A stretch of DNA of 64,000 nucleotides from Cyclobacteriaceae bacterium (GTDB taxonomy: Bacteria; Bacteroidota; Bacteroidia; Cytophagales; Cyclobacteriaceae): positions 112,613 to 176,612 of the forward strand of contig JAEUUA010000023.1 in NCBI GenBank assembly GCA_016787755.1. The letters run 5' to 3'. Under the pieces are notes generated by a model. That model was not told the origin of the DNA, did no database searches, and saw nothing but the letters and a program-made list of their open reading frames with translations. This document shows, in pieces, positions 62,548 through 64,000 of this stretch. Within the stretch, counting starts at the first letter, position 1. Every line of letters begins with the position of its first letter. Made by a program: the position numbers and the translations under genes.

Positions 62548-63861
62548 ATGAAAATCGCTGTAGTTGGAACCGGATACGTTGGCTTGGTAACCGGAACTTG
62601 TTTTGCAGAAACTGGTAATACAGTAACCTGCATTGACATTGACAAAGCGAAAGTAAAAAAACTTAACTCTGGTAAGATTACCATCTACGAGCCGGGTTTG
62701 GAGCTTCTTTTCGAAAGAAACATTAAGCAAGGGCGTCTCTTTTTTACTACCGATCTTGCCGAAGGGATCAAAGATGCCAAGGTGATATTTCTTGCCTTGC
62801 CCACACCTCCTGGTGAGGATGGGTCAGCTGATTTGAAATACATTTTAGGCGTAGCCAACGAACTTGGCCCGTTACTTAAAGAATACACTGTAGTTATTGA
62901 TAAAAGTACTGTGCCCGTAGGTACGGCAGATAAGGTGAAAGCAAAAATTGCTGCTCACGCGACAGCAGAATTTGATGTAGTTTCGAATCCGGAATTTTTA
63001 AGAGAAGGTGTTGCAGTAGATGACTTTATGAAACCAGAACGTGTTGTCATCGGAACAACATCCAGCAGAGCAAGAAAAGTGATGGAAGCGCTTTACGCTC
63101 CTTTCGTGCGACAAGGCAATCCATTAGTGTTTATGGATGAACGTTCGGCCGAACTTACCAAGTATGCAGCGAACTCCTTCCTTGCTACTAAAATTTCTTT
63201 CATGAATGAGATTGCTAACCTCTGCGAATTAGTTGGTGCCGATGTTGATTCTGTGCGCAAAGGAATTGGAACAGATAGCCGGATTGGAAAACGATTTTTA
63301 TTCCCAGGCATAGGCTATGGTGGAAGTTGCTTCCCAAAGGATGTTCAGGCATTAGCAAAATCTTCTTCCGATGTTAACTACGGATTCAGGATTTTAGATG
63401 CGGTGATGCAAGTAAATGCCCACCAAAAAACGAAACTGATTCCTAGAATAAAAGATTTCTATCGCGGTGATTTGAAGGGTAAAACATTTGCTATATGGGG
63501 ACTCTCTTTCAAACCTCATACAGATGACATTCGTGAAGCACCTGCTTTGTATAATATTGAAGAACTTTTGAAGGCTGGTGCCATCGTAAAAGCACACGAT
63601 CCAGAATCCATGGAAAATGTAAAGCGAATTTTAGGGGATAAAATTCAATATAACCAAACACCTTACGAAGCGGCAGAAGGCGCAGATGCAATCTTTATTG
63701 CTACTGAATGGCCCGAATTCAGAACCCCTGATTTTGAAAGACTAACTTCCGTTTTAAAAAGCAAAGTAATCTTTGATGGCCGCAATCTATACGACCTGCC
63801 ACAAATGAAAGAACTGGGATATACTTACTTTAGCATCGGACGCGAAACTATTTATGGCTAA
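62548..63861 (+). CDS. UDP-glucose 6-dehydrogenase
   Basis: This 437-residue enzyme oxidises UDP-glucose to UDP-glucuronate with two NAD+. VGTGYVGLVTGTCFAE at the start is the NAD-binding loop, IDKSTVPVGTADKV near 110 and VSNPEFLREGVAVDD near 140 follow. The catalytic Cys261 is in GYGGSCFPKDVQAL, and a C-terminal Rossmann domain closes the protein. Its stop overlaps the next gene by 8 nt. That gene encodes an epimerase/decarboxylase-type protein, so the pair probably makes UDP-glucuronate and then UDP-xylose or a related sugar for a surface polysaccharide. Confidence 0.95.
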   Translation: MKIAVVGTGYVGLVTGTCFAETGNTVTCIDIDKAKVKKLNSGKITIYEPGLELLFERNIKQGRLFFTTDLAEGIKDAKVIFLALPTPPGEDGSADLKYILGVANELGPLLKEYTVVIDKSTVPVGTADKVKAKIAAHATAEFDVVSNPEFLREGVAVDDFMKPERVVIGTTSSRARKVMEALYAPFVRQGNPLVFMDERSAELTKYAANSFLATKISFMNEIANLCELVGADVDSVRKGIGTDSRIGKRFLFPGIGYGGSCFPKDVQALAKSSSDVNYGFRILDAVMQVNAHQKTKLIPRIKDFYRGDLKGKTFAIWGLSFKPHTDDIREAPALYNIEELLKAGAIVKAHDPESMENVKRILGDKIQYNQTPYEAAEGADAIFIATEWPEFRTPDFERLTSVLKSKVIFDGRNLYDLPQMKELGYTYFSIGRETIYG

Positions 63862-64000
63862 GAAAAGAGTTTTAATTACAGGTGGTGCTGGATTTTTAGG
63901 GTCTCATTTGTGTGATCGCTTTATGCAAGAAGGATATTCCGTTATTGCCATGGATAACCTCATAACGGGTGATCTTCGTAACATCGAACATTTGTTTAAA
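63854..64000 (+). CDS. NAD-dependent nucleotide-sugar epimerase/decarboxylase, N-terminal fragment
   Basis: The ATG at 63854 opens 49 codons to the window edge: MAKKRVLITGGAGFLGSHLC, then MDNLITGDLRNIEHL. The GGxGFxGSHL motif and D-N-x-x-T-G are typical of extended SDR sugar epimerases, and the sequence is closest in style to UDP-glucuronate decarboxylases (UDP-xylose synthase). Overlap by 8 nt with the UDP-glucose dehydrogenase gene supports a coupled pathway. The catalytic YxxxK lies outside the window. Confidence 0.85.
   Translation, partial: MAKKRVLITGGAGFLGSHLCDRFMQEGYSVIAMDNLITGDLRNIEHLFK

Overview
The window looks like a chromosomal segment of a Bacteroidota bacterium, most likely from the order Cytophagales. 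Three lines of evidence support this. A secreted protein carries a C-terminal type IX secretion (T9SS) sorting domain. Several promoters fit the Bacteroidota consensus (TTG or TTTG, about 19 nt, then TAnnTTTG). The content is typical of the group: lipoproteins, S9 peptidases, BNR-repeat proteins, PD40-OmpA, and rpsU next to a Xer-type recombinase and a hibernation factor. Start sites rarely show a Shine-Dalgarno sequence. I saw no prophage, IS element, CRISPR array or rRNA. The assignment below phylum level is inference.

Layout. 1-9000: the edge of a MoxR-type ATPase gene, a secreted amidohydrolase, a SemiSWEET, a PVC-type heme-binding dehydrogenase, an exonuclease/GIY-YIG fusion, a small YvlD-like membrane protein and a MscS channel. 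9000-19000: an S9 peptidase, a small lipoprotein, then the most unusual locus. That locus is a 15-codon ORF overlapping an ATP-grasp ligase gene, followed by a second ATP-grasp fused to a SET methyltransferase domain. A Gfo/Idh/MocA oxidoreductase, a T9SS cargo protein and a beta-barrel protein follow. 19000-25200: a serine hydrolase, a three-gene unit (PhyH dioxygenase, membrane protein, AGE epimerase) and an aryl-sulfotransferase-like lipoprotein.

25280-36248 is a long co-directional run with tiny gaps or overlaps. It encodes planctomycete-type c-cytochrome/DUF1549-DUF1553 and DUF1501 proteins, a Tat-exported sugar-isomerase-like protein, a DUF2231-cytochrome-LRR fusion, and cytoplasmic SDR, ROK, SIS, MetE-like and metallo-beta-lactamase-fold proteins. 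The arrangement suggests a peripheral oxidation step feeding cytoplasmic processing of a sugar or amino-sugar derivative. The substrate cannot be read from the sequence. 36300-49500: DUF1287, TfoX-N, two large BNR/sortilin-like paralogues flanking a DUF4956-CotH-like pair, an NRAMP-like transporter, an OmpA/PD40 lipoprotein and a conserved unknown.

49600-64000 is mostly core. It holds a membrane Fe-S oxidoreductase pair, tRNA-Phe with promoter and terminator, a repeat-bearing intergenic stretch, a HI0933-type flavoprotein, an MFS transporter, lysA, an alpha/beta hydrolase with an RsmI-like methylase, metK, a hibernation factor, a Xer recombinase, rpsU, an acyl-CoA dehydrogenase, UDP-glucose dehydrogenase and the start of a nucleotide-sugar epimerase/decarboxylase. 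The last two suggest the beginning of a UDP-glucuronate/xylose polysaccharide locus beyond the right edge.
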